Source: Mallotus nudiflorus
Lineage: Eukaryota; Streptophyta; Magnoliopsida; Malpighiales; Euphorbiaceae
Length of the DNA stretch: 64,000 nt
Reading direction: 5' to 3'
NCBI GenBank assembly: GCA_947683625.1
Contig: CANTUR010000382.1
Span: forward strand, 62,001 to 126,000
The notes under the pieces are model-generated. The model saw nothing but the letters and a program-made list of their open reading frames with translations. It was not told the origin of the DNA and ran no database searches. Each line of letters starts with the position of its first letter. Position 1 is the first letter of the stretch. Position numbers and translations under genes: made by a program. Of the stretch, positions 32,851 through 44,747 are shown piece by piece.

Positions 32851-34686
32851 TCGATGGTCTCTTACACCAATTATTTACTTGCGCCCAGAGAGCATGGTTG
32901 ACCAAGTCCAACCAGTGAACATATACCTTCCTAAAGAGACTTACTCAATAATGGCTTAACCATAAACCCTTCCTAAAGAGACTTACTCAACTAGGGCATA
33001 AAATTAAGAACCTTTACTATAGAGACTTACTCAACTAGAGCTCATAATCCATATTCCTGCCCATAGAGACTTACTCAACCAGGGCTCATAATCAATAAAG
33101 TAATGACCATTTCATAATCAATACTGGTGCGCATAGAGTCTTGATGACACCCATCAAGTAGCATGTTCTACCATTTTTCCAAATCAATTTATGTAATAAT
33201 TATTAAAATAAATAAAAAAGACAAAACAAATTTCACTAATTCGTCTTTTCCAAATATTATTCATGATAATCAAATAATAATCATGCATGTGACAAAACAC
33301 ATAAATAAATTCATATAACAAACTTAAATATTATATTAACCATATAAAACTTCTAATTTAAATATTTTTAACACACATTTCATAAAATTAACTCATAGGT
33401 GGAGCGTGCTCTAGTCAACTTGTCCTCGACTGTCTTTGCTATACACCTCTTGTTCTCGAATGCTCTAAAGATATATGGATAACATTTAATTTAATAAATA
33501 ACTTTAAATAAATTCCTAAAATCTTGGAAAAATTAGATAATTCAAGAAATGATAAAAAGTAGCCTTTAAAACACCAAAATGGTTAATTTTGATGTTCAAA
33601 TTATTTTTAAAATGAATTAAACTAACATATATAGAAATATGCAATTTCCCTATAATCTATCCAGAACTTTTTATAGCAAAATCTGTAAGAAATTAGACTT
33701 TAGTCCAGTTACAAGAAATGATCACCATAATATACTCTACTTAATAAAAATAACTTAGAATTTTCTAGGCTAGTTAGTATTCATCATCGGAAGTTAGGTA
33801 ATACCTGCCAAATTCTCATTGAAAAACATAATATCTGGCCTAAAAATTCATACCAACATGTTCCCCACCATCTATAGAACATATATGAACCCTAAAATGC
33901 ACTAAAATATTTATAGAATAAAGGGATATAAATATCAAAGGGAAAATGCCTAAAAATTCATTAAATATTCCACTGATGAAGATTCAGTGTCAAAAGACAC
34001 TTGAGATAGTGGGGAATGAAATATAAATGTTGGCCCTGACTAATTGGCAAGAAATGAACATTCCAACTTTATCAACCTTTAGTAGAAATTGAAAATTAAA
34101 ATTTGAATCTTTTAGGCCGAATATGCTCAAACAGACACCGCCAACATGTTAAGGATGTTGAATAATGTTGGGTACCAAATTTTAGGTCAATCAAAGGTCT
34201 TTTGATTGGTGAACAGAAATGGAAAAAATTCAGGTTCTATAGTGACAATTTAGGGAGTACATTGGCTTTTTTTAGAACTTTCATGTCTGTCAGGGATAAA
34301 ATGAAGAGGAAAATGGAAAATTATAACTTTAGTCCCCATATTTTTGAAAAAATTTCCATTTGATCCTTCCACTTTGAGGCTTGAGATAAACGGATTTAAT
34401 GTGTTAACACCATACAACAACCTCACAATAATATTGCTATAACTCAACAACAACCCAACAACAATATGCCTACAATGATACGACAATCCAACATTAACCA
34501 CATACTAATAACTCATTAACAATGTAACAATGACTCATCAAATCATCAACAACCCAACATCAATGACAATAATTGAACATTAACATCAACAACTGAATAA
34601 CCAACAACAAGCATATCAACTACAAATTAATAGCCCATCATCAACACAACAATAATGCAACAATCAAACACCAACAATACCTTATA

Positions 34687-35103
34687 ATTATTTTATAAAT
34701 AAATTAAGAGTTATTACACGTTTTTTATGAATTGTACATTTTTACCTCTAATTTTTTTTACTTTTTTTAGGTTTTATTTAATTTCCCTAGCACATCCAGA
34801 AGGACCACTTATTTCTCATTAATCAGAAAAAGAGTTCTTTTCTTATATGATAATTTTTACATTAGAATAATGTGCAAGTATCACATGTACTAGATTTAGA
34901 CCATCTAAATTAATTTTGATAATGCAAACATCATGTTAGACCTCCACTTAGTTTCACCCAAGCTTTATCATGGTCATGGATAGATCACATAGGTTTGGGT
35001 CCATATAAAAGGAAAATGTTGTTCAAAAAGAAAAAAAAAGTAAAGGGATAATTAAATTGATGATTATTTATAACAAAAAATTCATTATATATATATATAT
35101 ATA
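34687..35103 (+). repeat. AT-rich repeat, copy 0
   Basis: Non-coding. From about 34,730 it matches the repeat units at 43,000, 43,548 and 44,261: 'aggttttatttaatttcc', then 'aaggaccactta', 'gtgcaagta...cacatgtac', 'gaccatctaaa' and 'aaaatgttgttc'. It ends in a (TA)n tract at 35,085-35,104 where the Reina LTR begins. Confidence 0.7.
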
Positions 35104-35637
35104 TGCGAACTGAGTTTATCTAATAAATAAAACCCATAACAATCTATTGATACTCACACCTTAGGTCATCCAAGAAATAATTTCGGTGGAAACTATAACC
35201 CTTAATTATCTAATAATTAAGAACTCTAGCTATTAGAAAGTCACCATAATTAGATATGGATGTTCTAATTGATAAGACAAGTGAACGATCAAATAACCTA
35301 TTTTGTTTAAAATGTTCAAAGAATAAAACTCCAAGTAATTTGAAACAAAATTCATCAATTTCATTTGATTAATAAAATAGATACCCAAAATAGGCTACAA
35401 AATAAGCTATTTATAAGAATTCTTAATCCTAAACCTAATTTTAAAAAAAACTTTAAAAGGTAAGGATAATAAATCTCTAATAGAAAAGAAAATCAAGTCC
35501 TTAAAGATAAGGATTTATTTTGCTTGCCAACTAAGCTAAAGAAAAGTATCCCTAACTAAAATAAACAACCTAAAAATTTTTTTTGGATAAGTAACAAAAC
35601 CAAATTCATTTTTCTTATCACTTGGACTAAAACAACA
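35104..35637 (-). repeat. Reina-type LTR a (3' LTR)
   Basis: 534 bp, closely matching 41,542-42,075. On the minus strand the proposed start is TGTTGTTTTAGTCC and the end is GTTCGCA. The pol gene stops 38 bp away. No clear PPT is visible, so the start is chosen from the TG...CA rule and the equal length of both copies. Confidence 0.7.
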
Positions 35638-35675
35638 TTTATTTGGGCTTCATCTTGGGTTTGGAATATGTGCAG

Positions 35676-38616
35676 CTACTCCTTTAAGCTTAATACATCC
35701 AAATTGGACCCAATAACACTACTTGGGCCTAAATATTCAATTTGCACCAAATGACTAAACCTTGGACTAGAATTAATTCCATGTGCATCAAATGGATCAG
35801 ATTGATTCAAATTTGCACTTTGAGCCCAAATTCTTTGAATTAGCACATGTAATGCTTCATTCATTTTCTTAGCATATGCCCTTGTGATTGGACCTCCATC
35901 ATAAGTCAAAGGATCTTGAATCTTTATTAGATTAGGAGTCCTTGTTACACTAGGATTGTCATCATTCCCCCATTTGTCAAGTGGATTCATCCTCGAATTA
36001 ACTCCTTCAAAATGAAAAGGACTCAAATCAATAGTATTAAAAGTAGCACTAACATTATACTCACCTGGTAGATCAAGCTTATATGCATTATCACTAATTT
36101 GTGTAACTACTTGAAATGGTCCATCTCTATGTGAATGATGCTTTGAATGCCTATAAGAGGGAAACCTCTCCTTATGCATATGTAATAAAACCCAATCGCC
36201 ATGTTCAAACATAACTTGTTTTTGCCCTTTATTGTGTTGATTTGTTGTTTATACATTCCTTTTCTCAATATTTTTCCTAACCTTTTCATGAAATTGTTTA
36301 ACAAATTTTTCCTTCTTTGGACCATCAAAATTAGAATATTCATGCATAGGTAAAGGAGATAAATCTAATGGTGTCAGTGGATTAAACCCATAAACAATCT
36401 CAAAAGGTGAATACTGTGTAGATGAATGCACACTCCTATTATATGCAAACTCTACATAAGGTAAACAATCTTCCCATGATTTTGAATTCTTTTTTATAAT
36501 AGCATGCAACAATTGTCATAATGTTATATTCATAACCTCTATTTGACCATCGGTTTATGGGTGACAAGTAGTAGAAAATAATAACTTAGCTCCTAATTTC
36601 ACCAACAAAGTCTTCCAAAAGTAAGGTAAGAACTTAGAATCCCTATCACCAACAATAGTTATAGGTATCTCATGCAAATGTACTATTTCCTTAAAGAACA
36701 AGTCAGCAATATATGTTGGATCATTAATTTTATGACATGCAATAAATTATGCCATCTTACTAAATGTATTAACAATAACATAAGTACTATTATAACCATG
36801 CCTAGACCTAGGTAATCTAAGAACAAAATCCATAGATATATCAGCCTAAGGTGACATAGGAATAAGCAAAGGCATATACAAACCATGAGGTTTAGCTTGG
36901 GATTTCATTTACAAACATGTAATGCACTTAGCAAAATATTTTTCAACATCATGCTTCATTTTAGGCAAAAAAAATGCTCATGCAAAACATTTAAAGTTTT
37001 AGCTATTCTAAAGTGCCCTATTAAACCCCCTTCATGTGCTTCTTTAACAAGCAATTTACAGATGGAACTTTGAGGCACACATAATTTATTTTCCTTCAAT
37101 AAAAACCCATTATACCTATAAAACTTATCAAACACACCCTTTTCAGATGCATTAAATAGATTGCCAAAATCTTAATCATTCATATATAATTCTTTAACAT
37201 GCTTAAAATAAAGTAATTTAGCATCTAAAGTAGAAAGAAGGGTGTACCTTCGAGATAATGCATCAGCCACTATATTATGTTTTCCTTGTTTGTACTTGAT
37301 GACATATGGAAAGGACTTTATGAATTTGCTCCATCTAGTATGCCTCTTATTAAGCTTATTTTATCCGTTCAAATGCTTCAAACTCTTATGATTAGTGTGA
37401 ATTACAAACTCTTTAGGTAAAAGATAGTGTTGCAACATTTCCAATGCCCTAACTAATGCATACATGGGTAGTTTAGAGCCACTCCATTAATCTTTTCACT
37501 AAAATAAGTGATAGGCCTTCCTTCTTGCATTAAAATAGCTCCAATGCCAACTTTAAAAGCATCATATTCAACCTCAAAAGTCTTATTAAAGTTAGGTAAA
37601 ACAAGTAGAGGTGCAATAGTTAACTTAGATTTAAGCACATTAAATGCCTTTTCTTGTTCATTACCCTACTAAAAACCTACATTCTTTTTAATTACTTTTG
37701 TGAGTGGTATGGCTATGCTAGAAAAATCCTTAACAAACCTCCTATAAAAACTAGCTAAGCCATGAAAATATCTAACATCCCCAACATTCTTAAGTGTAGG
37801 CCATGATTTAATAGCCTTAACCTTCTTACTATCTACCTTAATTCCATTAGAACTAATAACAAAACCTAAAAAAACAACTATAGGTGTATAAAAAAACTAC
37901 ACTTAACAAGGTTAGCATACAATTGTTCTTTGAGCATAGTTTTAAAAACTAATTGCACATGTGTAATATGCTCATCTAATGACTTATTAGATATAAGAAT
38001 ATCATCAAAATAGACAACTATAAACTTACCTATAAATTCATACAAAATATTGTTCATTAAACACATGAAAGTACTTAGTGCATTAGTTAAACCAAAAAGC
38101 ATAACCAACCATTCATATAAACCATATTTAGTTTTAAAGGCAGTTTTCCATTCGTCCCCTACTTTCATTCTAATTTGATGATAACTAGACTTCAAATCAA
38201 TTTTAGAGAATATAAAAGAACTATGCAATTCATCTACTATATCATCTAAATGAGGAATAGGGTAGTGATGTTTAACTATAATTTTATTTATAGCATGATA
38301 ATTAATGCACATTCACCAAGAACCATCCTTTTTAGGCACCAATAGAATAAGAACAGCGCATGGACTTATACTTTCCCTAGTTCCTTTAGGATTACTTTTA
38401 TAAGCTAGTCTATTAGGTATTTGCACACTATGAATGAAATCAATTTGATGCTCAATCCCTCTTAATGGAGGCCAACCCTTTGGCATCTCTTTAAGGAATA
38501 AATATTTATATTCCTATAAAAGAGTTTGAAAAGAAGTAGGCAAAGAAGAAATATTAGGGTTAATGGACAAATAGGCCCCTTTGTTAAAAAAGTACAAGTA
38601 GAGGTTGCCTAGTTAA
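35676..38616 (-). pseudogene. Reina-type chromovirus pol (RT, RNase H, integrase)
   Basis: Minus-strand pol. The RT start reads FLKEMPKGWPPLRGIEHQIDF, then an internal loss of about 16 residues between NPKGTRE and SISPCAV, then LVPKKDGSW-stop-MCINYHAINK. IFSKIDLKSSYHQIRM and the box YFDD (about 38,005) are intact. RNase H starts at 37,638 (EVEYDAFKVGIGAILM) and continues to NIVADALSRR. The integrase has ISMDFVLRLP (first Asp), VGDRDSKF (second) and GQIEVMN (Glu). WEDCLPYVEFAYNRSVHS, FGFNPLTPLD-like and DGPFQVVTQISDNAYKLDLPGEYNVS (35,676-36,212) follow, ending in a GPITRAYAKKMNEALH tail. Stops and frameshifts are moderate. The C-terminal tail is characteristic of Reina pol. Confidence 0.85.
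38612..38616. repeat. Target site duplication, left copy
   Basis: GTTAA, repeated exactly at 40,133-40,137 on the other side of the solo LTR. Confidence 0.8.
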
Positions 38617-40132
38617 TGTTAGTGATATGCACTAGGTCAATCATTTGTGATTATGCATTGACTTTCTTATTTTATTAATAAAGAGGTATTTCATTATCAT
38701 TTGATTTTATGATAATAATATGAATAGTTAATTCTTACTAAGGTCATCAAGTGTGTGACTTGATAGTAAAACCCTTAGATTAAAATAAGAGTTCTATTCT
38801 AATTATCCCTAGCCATTTATTCATTATATAAATATTAAAGTATTAAGGCTAGTATGATGTTGACTGATGGTTATGTTTTACTAATCATGAATATAAGATA
38901 TTAAGTCAACTCATAGGTACATGATAAGAGATCATGTACTGGATTGACCCACCATGAGAATACTGCATAGAATATTGTCATAAGTATTTCTCATCACAGT
39001 AATTTTATTTCAGTCCTTTGACCTTAAAATCATCATGGATTTCTACATAGCTATTTTATATTTTGACACATTCTAACATTGTCTTTAACCGGACGATTAA
39101 ATATGATGTTATTAGATATAAAATTAGTTATGTGAGGAATGTGATTGATTAAGAAGGAATTTATCCCTCATTAATATGAGAAAGATATCTATGGGCCCCT
39201 TGATGAGATAGACTAAAGGAAAATGCATGGCCATGCTAATATGATTTGATAAAGAGTTATCATTTTCAGTCTACTTGGAATCAAGTCAGAATATTGAATT
39301 ATATAAGGATGACATTTTATGTCTTATGTTCAATTAAGATATCATGTGATAAAGGGACGATAAAATTCACTGTAATTAGGTTATGTCGGAGTCATAATGT
39401 CTTGCTAAAGGCCACTTATGACTTGTAGGCCTAAATAGAGATTTAGGCCCACTGCCAATGTTATATGAACCTACAGGGTCACACACTTAGAACAAGCCCA
39501 AAACGATTATGGGTTTAATAAGCCCAAAATAAACTCTATGGAAATAAATAATTAAAGTATTTTATTTATTTATTTATTTAAGATAAATGTTATTTTAAAT
39601 AAATAAATAAATAAGATATTATTTCTGATTTGTTTTTAAAATAAAATCAGAATGTAATAAATGAAAATTACCAAAAAGGTTTTTGGTAAGTGAAACTGTA
39701 ATTTGGAGTCTATAAATATGTTATATTCTCTAGGGTTTAATAAGTGTTGTTTTTCCTTGCCTCCAAAACAGTTTTCTCTCTTCTTAGAAAATAAACATAG
39801 AGTGTTTCTTTTGTTCTTGATTTGTGAGACAATCAAGAAGGTTGCTAGCACACACTCCAATTCATTTTGTGAAGGGTTGTTCATGTAGATACCTATAGAG
39901 GACGCATTCTTTTAGAGACGTCTAGATCCGAACAACCAAAGCAAAAAGCTCGAGGTAAGGTGTCACTGGTGTGAACCTCCTCTTATCCTTCCAAAAAATC
40001 TTGCCTCTTTTGCATCTTGGTGAGATTCTTGAAACCCTAGATTTAATCAAGTAGTCGAATTACATGGATCTGGGTTTGGGAACGTGATAAATTTTAATTT
40101 TTCCACTGCGTTTGTATCACGAAACCCCAAAA
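38617..40132 (+). mobile_element. Solo Copia LTR
   Basis: 1,516 bp, starting TGTTAGTGATATGC and ending ACCCCAAAA, flanked by GTTAA on both sides. It is the inverted homologue of 31,076-32,586 and has no internal region, so it is a product of LTR-LTR recombination. A TATA box tataaata is at 39,711-39,718 and a TTTATTTA-rich stretch at 39,558-39,617. It sits within the Reina element at the junction of gag and the RT leader. Confidence 0.9.
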
Positions 40133-40560
40133 GTTAATAACTAGTTGATCCTACCAAGCACTTGTGTAATCGGTGAACTTAACTACAACTAGCTTTATGT
40201 TTTTCTCCTAACTATAGTTATGGCACTCAAAGATGCGATCAACCTTCTTTTCCAACTCTAAGTATGCTTTTGGATCACTATTGCCTTGAAAGTTAGAAAT
40301 CTTCATTTTGATGGTTCTTATGTTATTCTCTTTGTTGTTACCATTATTTAGTCTTGTTTAGGTGCTTTCTTCACTTCCCTCATTAAAATCCTCTTTTAAG
40401 CTTTACTTGGTACTCCTTTTTTTTCTTTGTAAAAGGGAACTTATTTCTAGCCTCTTAAGTTGCTTCCTTACATCCTCCATTATTTGTTGTATAGCCTCTA
40501 CAAAAAACTTTAATTTGGGATAATCTGTGCTTTACTATGTTCAAACCTGCAAAAAAAGTT
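40133..40560 (-). pseudogene. Reina gag N-terminal fragment
   Basis: On the minus strand, from 40,520: a helix with AIQQIMEDVRKQLKRLEISSLL, then KMKISNFQGNSDPKAYLELEKKVDRIFECHNYS (about 40,215-40,310). It ends with the motif FTDYTSAW-stop-DQL at 40,150-40,190, next to the solo LTR. This is the Retrotrans_gag start of chromoviruses. The rest of gag and the protease are absent, although the sequence on the other side of the solo LTR is already the RT leader. The deletion is therefore older than the LTR insertion. Confidence 0.8.
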
Positions 40561-41522
40561 AATAAAACAAAATTCTAACACTCATCACATGTTTCACTCA
40601 ATTTGGTGTTTAGACACTCTATTGAACTCACACGCACACTCTATTTTAAATCTAACCTAATTAGGAGTTTTGTGTTTTACTTTTTAACTAAATAATATAA
40701 AATATTAGAATTCATAATGGCCTACCAACTGAATGAATTTGGTAAGTTTTGGTAACTTAAAATAAGAAAACTAGGTTTAATTTGCATAAAAAATAGAAGA
40801 ATAGGAAAAAATGAATTTAATCCTAAAATGATAAGAAGTGAGTAGTTTTAATCCTTCTAGAACAAAGAAAGCTTTTAAGATAAGCATTAGCCTTAATGTG
40901 ATAAGGAAGAAAGGTTATATAACCCTTTTATGAAAAGGAAAAGTCTCAAAATAAGATAAGGATTAGAACTAGAAAAGATATGACTAAATTAAGTAAGATA
41001 AGGATATAATCTATCTAAGATTTGATCTTATCCATAAAGAAATCTCTAAGAAACAAGGGAAAAATGAATTTGTAACTTAAAATTTAAAGATTTATAATCT
41101 TGAATCCATATTTGAACAAAGAAGTTAAAGAAACTTTAAGATTCCAATGAATTTGATCAATAATTTTCAAGAAAATAATCAAGAAAGTCAATGATTTTCA
41201 AGAAGACTTGCAAGAACTTTAAATATTTTAAAGAAATGACCAAATTCTTCTTTTCTTTTCTTTTATTTTAAATTTCTTTTCTATTCTTTTTTTTCTCTTT
41301 TTTTTTATGGTCAAAATTTGATCCAATACTTTAAAGAAACAACTAAATTAAATTAAAGATGATAATGAATGATGTAAAAAAAATGAATTTGAATAAAAAA
41401 AACCAAGATGATGAACAAACAAGAATGTTAGTGAATCTAATAATGAGTAGAAGAAGAGAATATAAAGAATGATAAACATAAATGAAATAAATAGGGATAT
41501 GTAAGCTGATTCTTAAAGCCAA
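40561..41522 (-). other. Reina 5' leader
   Basis: Non-coding, rich in A and G on the plus strand (aagaa, gataagg). It lies between gag and the PBS of LTR b. Its part 40,569-40,967 is repeated in inverted orientation at 42,418-42,812. Confidence 0.65.
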
Positions 41523-41541
41523 AGCATTGATACCAGACTAA
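41523..41541 (-). promoter_or_regulatory. Reina PBS (tRNA-Met type)
   Basis: On the minus strand TGGTATCAATGCTTT follows the LTR end GTTCACA after six bases. The first eight bases match the initiator tRNA-Met primer site. Confidence 0.7.
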
Positions 41542-42075
41542 TGTGAACTAACTTTATCTGAAAAATAAAACGTGCAACAATCTATTGATTCCCACACCTT
41601 AGATCATCCAAGAAACAAGTTAGGTGGAAACTAGAACCCTTAATTATCTAACAATTAAGAACTCTAGCTATTAGGAAGTTATGACAATTAGATATGGATG
41701 TTCTATTTGATAAGACAAGTAAACTATCAAACAACCTATTTTTTTTAGAAAGTTCAAGGAATAAAACTCCAAGTAATTTAAAGCAAAATTCATCACTTTG
41801 ATTTGATTGATAAAAAAAAGCCCAAAATAGGCTACAAAATATGTTATTTATAAGAATTCTTAATCCTAAATGTAATCTAAAAAAAATCCTTAAAAGGTAA
41901 GGATAATAAATCTCTAAAAGATAAGAAAATCAAGTCCTTAAAGATAAGGATTTATTTTTCTTGCTAACTAAGCTAAAGAAAAGTATTCCTAACTAAAAAC
42001 AAACAATCTAAAAATTTTTTTTTGGATAAGTAACAAACCCAAATTCATTTTAATATTACTTGGACTAAAACAACA
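41542..42075 (-). repeat. Reina-type LTR b, used by two units
   Basis: 534 bp. On the left it has a PBS and gag leader, so it is the 5' LTR of the unit at 35,104-42,075. On its right, at 42,103, lies another pol C-terminus on the same strand, so it is also positioned as a 3' LTR. It is highly similar to LTR a. Confidence 0.8.
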
Positions 42076-42102
42076 TTTATCTTGGGCTTGGAATATGTGT
42101 AG

Positions 42103-42395
42103 CTACTCCTTTAAGCTTAATACATCCAAATTGGACCCAATAACACTACTCGAGCCTAAATCTTCAATTTCCACCGAATGAATAAGCTTTGGATCATAAT
42201 TAATTCCATGTGCATTAAATGGATCAGATTGATTTAGATTTGTACTTTGAGCCCAAATTCTTTGCATTAGCATATGTAATGCTTCCTTCATCTTCTTAGC
42301 ACATGCCCTTGTGATTAGACCTTCATCATAAGTCAAAGGATCTTGAATCTTTGTTGGATTATGAGTCCTTGTTGCACTAGGATTGTCATCATTTT
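42103..42395 (-). pseudogene. Second copy of the Reina pol C-terminus
   Basis: Open for 77 codons on the minus strand (42,103-42,336): LITRACAKKMKEALHMLMQRIWAQSTNLNQS and SVIGSNLDVLSLKE. It matches the tail of the pol at 35,676-35,930 with scattered changes. Upstream it reaches only to about 42,395, where the sequence switches to an inverted copy of the leader. Confidence 0.85.
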
Positions 42396-42417
42396 GGTAT
42401 CATTCATTGGAATTCTT

Positions 42418-42812
42418 GATTAAATTATTTTGAGGCTTTTCCTTGTCCTAAAAGGGTTAGATAACCTTTCTTCCTTATCACTTTAAGGCTAATCTTTATC
42501 TTAAAAGCTTTATTTGTTCTAGAAGGATTAAAACTAGTCTCTTCTTATCTTTTAAGGATTAAATTTGTTTTTTCCTATTCTTTTTTTTTTGTGCAAATTA
42601 AATCTAATTTCCTTCTTTTAATTTGCCAAAACTTATCAAATTCGTTCAATTGGTAGGCCATTGTAAATTCTAACAATTTATATTCTTTAGTTAAAAAGTA
42701 GAAGGTAAAACTCCTAATTAGGTTAGATTTAAAATAGAGTGTGCATGTAAGTTCAATAGAGTGTCTAAACACCAAATTGAGTGAAACACATGAGGGAGTG
42801 TTAGAATTTTAT
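42418..42812 (+). repeat. Inverted copy of the Reina leader
   Basis: Reverse complement of 40,569-40,967, with matching landmarks: 'ggttagataacctttcttcctt' against its complement at 40,911-40,935, and 'caccaaattgagtgaaac' against 40,588-40,606. It forms an inverted repeat with arms of about 395 bp separated by about 1.45 kb. Confidence 0.8.
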
Positions 42813-42825
42813 GATTTTTTGTGAA

Positions 42826-44580
42826 ATTCAAATTTAAATTTTTGCAGTTTTTGAATGCAGTAAACAATTTTTTATCACATTTTTTCAAGAAAATTGAATT
42901 TTAATTTTCTGAATTTTAATTTGTAATAGTAAGAAAAAAAATAATATTCATGGTTAGCGCTTAAAACTTATAAAGACAATTAAGTCATTTTTGCAATATG
43001 AAGTGTTTGGTTTTGGATAAACTGCACATTTTTACCTTTTTTTTCTTTAATTTCTTTTATTTTTCCTTAGGTTTTATTTAATTTCCCTAGCTTTTCTAGA
43101 AGGACCACTTATTGCTCATTAATAAAAACAAAAAAGTTCTTTTCTTATACGACAATTTTTTCTTTGGAACATTGTGCAAGTAGCACATGTGCAAGATTTG
43201 GACCATCTAAAATATTTTTGATAACACAAACATCATGTTAAATATAAAGGGTAAATGTTGTTCCAAAAAAATGTAAAGGGAAAATTAAATTGATGATTAT
43301 TTACAACAAAAAATTCATTATATATATATAGTTTTAAAATTTAAATCTTATATGTACATATAAAAAGGTAAATCTTTAAAGATTTTACCTTTTTATACAA
43401 ATTTTATCCTTACAATAATTAAAAAAACAAAATTATTGTCGGTAATACTCAATCTAGTAATTTATGATATTTTTCGAGAAATTCGATTTTAACATTATTC
43501 GTGGTTAGTGCTTAGAATTTATGAAGAATATTAACTCATTTTGCACCATGAAGTGTTTGGTTTTGGATGAATTGCACATTTTTGACTTTATTTTCATTAA
43601 TTTCTTTTAATTTTTGTTTAGGTTTATTTAATTTCCTTGGACCACTTATTGCTCATTAATCAGAAATAGAGTTTTTACATTTGAACAATGTGCAAGTAGC
43701 ACATATACTAGATTGGGACCATCTAAAATATTTTTGATAACACAAACATTATGTTAAATATAAAGGGAAAATGTTGTTCAAAGAGAAACAAAATTTACAA
43801 GGACAATTAAATTCTTGATTGTTTACAACAAAAAATTCATAACATACATATATAATTTCAAGTAATTTTTTTAAAAAATTTAAATCTTATCTGTATATAT
43901 ATAAAAAAAGTAAATGTTTAAAGATTGTAACCGTTTATACAAATTTTATCCTTAAAATAATTAAAATTCATTTAATTTTTAAATATTGGAGATATCAACT
44001 AGAAAAAAATATATTTGTATTTTCTTAGCATATAAAAAAATTATCATCAATAATACTCAATCTAGTAATTTATGATATTTCTCATGAAATTCGAATTTAA
44101 ATGTTCCCAATTTTAGTTTTTAGTAAACAATTTTTTATTATATTTCTTGAGAAATTTGAATTTAAATTTTTTCGATTTTAATTTAAAAAATATTATAACT
44201 TTAACAATACTCATGGTTTGTGCTTAAAATTTATAAAGACAATTAACTCATTTTGCACTACGAAGTGTTTGGTTTTGGATGAATTGCAGATTTTTGCCTT
44301 TATTTTCTTTTATTTTTTGCTTAGGTTTTATTTAATTTCCTTGCGACTTCCAAAAGGACCAATTACTGCTCATTAATTAGGAAAAGAGTTCTTTTCTTAT
44401 ACGACAATTTTTACATCTGAACAATGTGCAAGTTGCACATGTACTAGATTAGGACCATCTAAAAATATTTTTAGTAACACAAACATTATGTTAAATATAA
44501 AGGGAAAATGTTGTTCGAAAAGAAAAAATGTAAAGGATATTTAAATTGAAGATTATTTGCAACAAAAAAAATCATATATA
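42826..44580 (+). repeat. AT-rich tandem repeat, three units
   Basis: Non-coding. The landmark 'gaagtgtttggttttggat' occurs at about 43,000, 43,548 and 44,261, giving periods of about 548 and 713 bp. Each unit also carries 'gcttaaaa/gaatttat' before it and 'aggtttatttaatttcc', 'gtgcaagt.gcacat', 'ccatctaaaa' and 'aaaatgttgtt' after it. A fourth unit lies beyond the Reina element at 34,716-35,103. Confidence 0.8.
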
Positions 44581-44713
44581 TTTGAGAATTAAATGTTACT
44601 ATTATATAATTATATAACCACTAAATGAGAATTATTATTGTAATAATTGAAATAAATAAATAAATATGTAAAAATTAATAAAAAAATATATTTGAAAAAG
44701 TCGGGAAAAAATA

Positions 44714-44747
<34 letters not shown>

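Larger units (their letters stand above)
30309..34686 (-). repeat. Tekay 5' LTR with nested Copia remnant
   Basis: The right-hand LTR of the minus-strand Tekay element, about 2.6 kb after removing the insertion at 31,076 to about 32,850. The left border follows from the PBS; the right border (minus-strand start TATAAGG, from TGTAAGG) is set by alignment with 17,049. It holds four copies of a period of about 44 bp at 32,935, 32,977, 33,021 and 33,065 (agagacttactcaa) and the same 'caacaa'-rich U3 tract at 34,410-34,680. An open frame at 30,184-30,534 lies across the LTR border and is not a gene. Confidence 0.8.

Noticed and set aside
32885..33140. Regularly spaced short repeats resembling a CRISPR array
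   Set aside because: Repeats are imperfect, the units are nearly contiguous with similar spacers, and they lie within a plant retrotransposon LTR.
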